Below are positions 62,936 to 64,000 of a stretch of DNA of 64,000 nt, piece by piece. Location: the NCBI GenBank assembly GCA_030062745.1, contig CP099850.1, forward strand, positions 2,542,001 through 2,606,000. Reading direction: 5' to 3'. The notes beneath the pieces were generated by a model, which worked only from the letters and a program-made list of their open reading frames with translations, did no database searches and was not told where the DNA came from. The position numbers and the translations under genes were made by a program. Position 1 is the first letter of the stretch; the number at the start of each line of letters is the position of its first letter. Source of the stretch: Capitulum mitella. Its lineage: Eukaryota; Arthropoda; Thecostraca; Pollicipedomorpha; Pollicipedidae.

Positions 62936-64000
62936 TTGTGTTGGCATGCGCTTTTTCTTCCCTCACCTGTCCCTCTCCCTCATTGGCCGGCTGACCCCTT
63001 ACCATGTGGCCCTAACCTGACCTCAGTAGCAGGTCGGCGAACGATGGGCAGTCGGCCTCCCGACTCGCTTCCGTGCGCGCCGGCTCAGGGCTACACTCTG
63101 AGGCGCACTCCTTGTCCTCCCCATTCTTCCCGTGCGCACTGGCTCAGGGCTACTCTTTGAGGCGCATTCTTTTTCCTTTCCTGACATCTCCTCGCACATT
63201 CCTTTTTCATTTTATTTCCTTGCTGGTGGAGACATATAAGCCGCAGGTCTGTTTGTGGCAAACCGGGTTGCTCCGTCGTTAGCTGTATTTCTGTTGGTCT
63301 GGTCGATTGAGGACAATTAACAGAACGCTCGTTTCCGGGGTCCAGAAGGTGTTTTCGGTTCGCTTCTTGATGAGGTCCTGAGGCGGACAGCGACGGTGGA
63401 GCGTGACACCTGTGATGTTTTTTGGTGAACGTGCGTTCACCTCCCAAATGTATGTTTGTTTTCTCCACTTAGGAGAGAAGAGTTCCATCCAGGTGTGAGT
63501 AGAAATCATGTGTCTTCTGGCCCATACTATCTTTACAGCGGAAATATGGGGTTCCAAATTTATCATGGACATGCCAACATGACTTTTAATTTTAACAGTT
63601 TTCATTTTACTCTATCTCGTTCCCGTCCCGGATGAAACGTGACAGTGAGGTGTTTCACTACCGCGAAAGTCCAGGGACTGGTGAAGGTAGTGGCGCGAAT
63701 AAATACGTTACTTTCTACAGCAAAGAGACCTTGACACCTGTGATCCTTCCTTCTAAGGTGAGATGTCTCCTATTCCATACACGCCGTTTTATTTATACCT
63801 GACAGCTTTATGCTGCAATTCTCCGCGCGCATATTTGCAGGGCCACTTCTCAAGACAAACTGTCACTTCACTTCTGTTACTCATGCTAACTGCAGCTCTG
63901 GGCGGACCCATGACACGTCATCCTCCTCATGCTCCGCTAAAAGTGCTTGTGTTTTCAGTGCACGCTTTGGCGGAGGCGGGATAATTCAGCAAATATTCCC
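62936..64000. other. No gene seen at right edge
   Basis: After the SINE-like body the sequence is balanced with short ORFs on both strands. Nothing recognisable to the end of the window. Confidence 0.4.

Overview
The window is eukaryotic nuclear DNA from an invertebrate, most likely an arthropod. The evidence is spliced genes with canonical GT-AG introns, an IMD-type innate-immunity adaptor, tRNA-derived SINEs, a Tc1-type transposon, hAT-like MITEs and a non-LTR retrotransposon. Exons are very GC-rich in third positions, and several introns are GC-rich too. The species cannot be named from the sequence; a crustacean would fit, but that is inference.

Layout: 1-187 may be the 3' end of a gene lying outside the window. 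At 746-2923 (+) is a compact four-exon gene coding for about 192 residues. It has a caspase-type site followed by an IAP-binding-like tetrapeptide (VESD/ASSF), a RHIM-like motif and a C-terminal death domain, which is the architecture of IMD. At 5509-33455 (+) is EDC4 (Ge-1/Hedls), the scaffold of the mRNA decapping complex. About 21 exons can be placed and their phases chain together, with one unresolved acceptor. They encode the WD40 region, a Pro/Ala-rich linker and the coiled-coil/helical C-terminus, about 1170 residues in all. From 33456 to 59800 I see no confident host gene. That stretch holds a broken LINE (35.8-39.0 kb, minus), MITEs, microsatellites and degenerate tandem repeats. At 59839-62151 (+) is a 770-codon uninterrupted ORF for a protein I do not recognise, and 62.86 kb carries a tRNA-like SINE head.

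The most unusual signal is inside EDC4. At least seven introns carry minisatellites that begin or end exactly at an exon border, and in most of them the repeat unit is a copy of the splice junction itself. The clearest are three 65-bp copies of an acceptor plus the first ~45 nt of its exon (8.5-8.7 kb), and about eighteen 48-bp copies of an acceptor plus the first 33 nt of its exon (24.8-25.7 kb). The latter unit is a multiple of three, so the penultimate acceptor would add a 16-residue in-frame module to the coiled coil. A 1.4-kb Tc1-like element with intact terminal repeats and a singly frameshifted transposase sits in the penultimate-side intron region (30130-31529, minus).

The IMD-like gene and EDC4 are neighbours on one strand. 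The sequence gives no reason to think they are functionally coupled.
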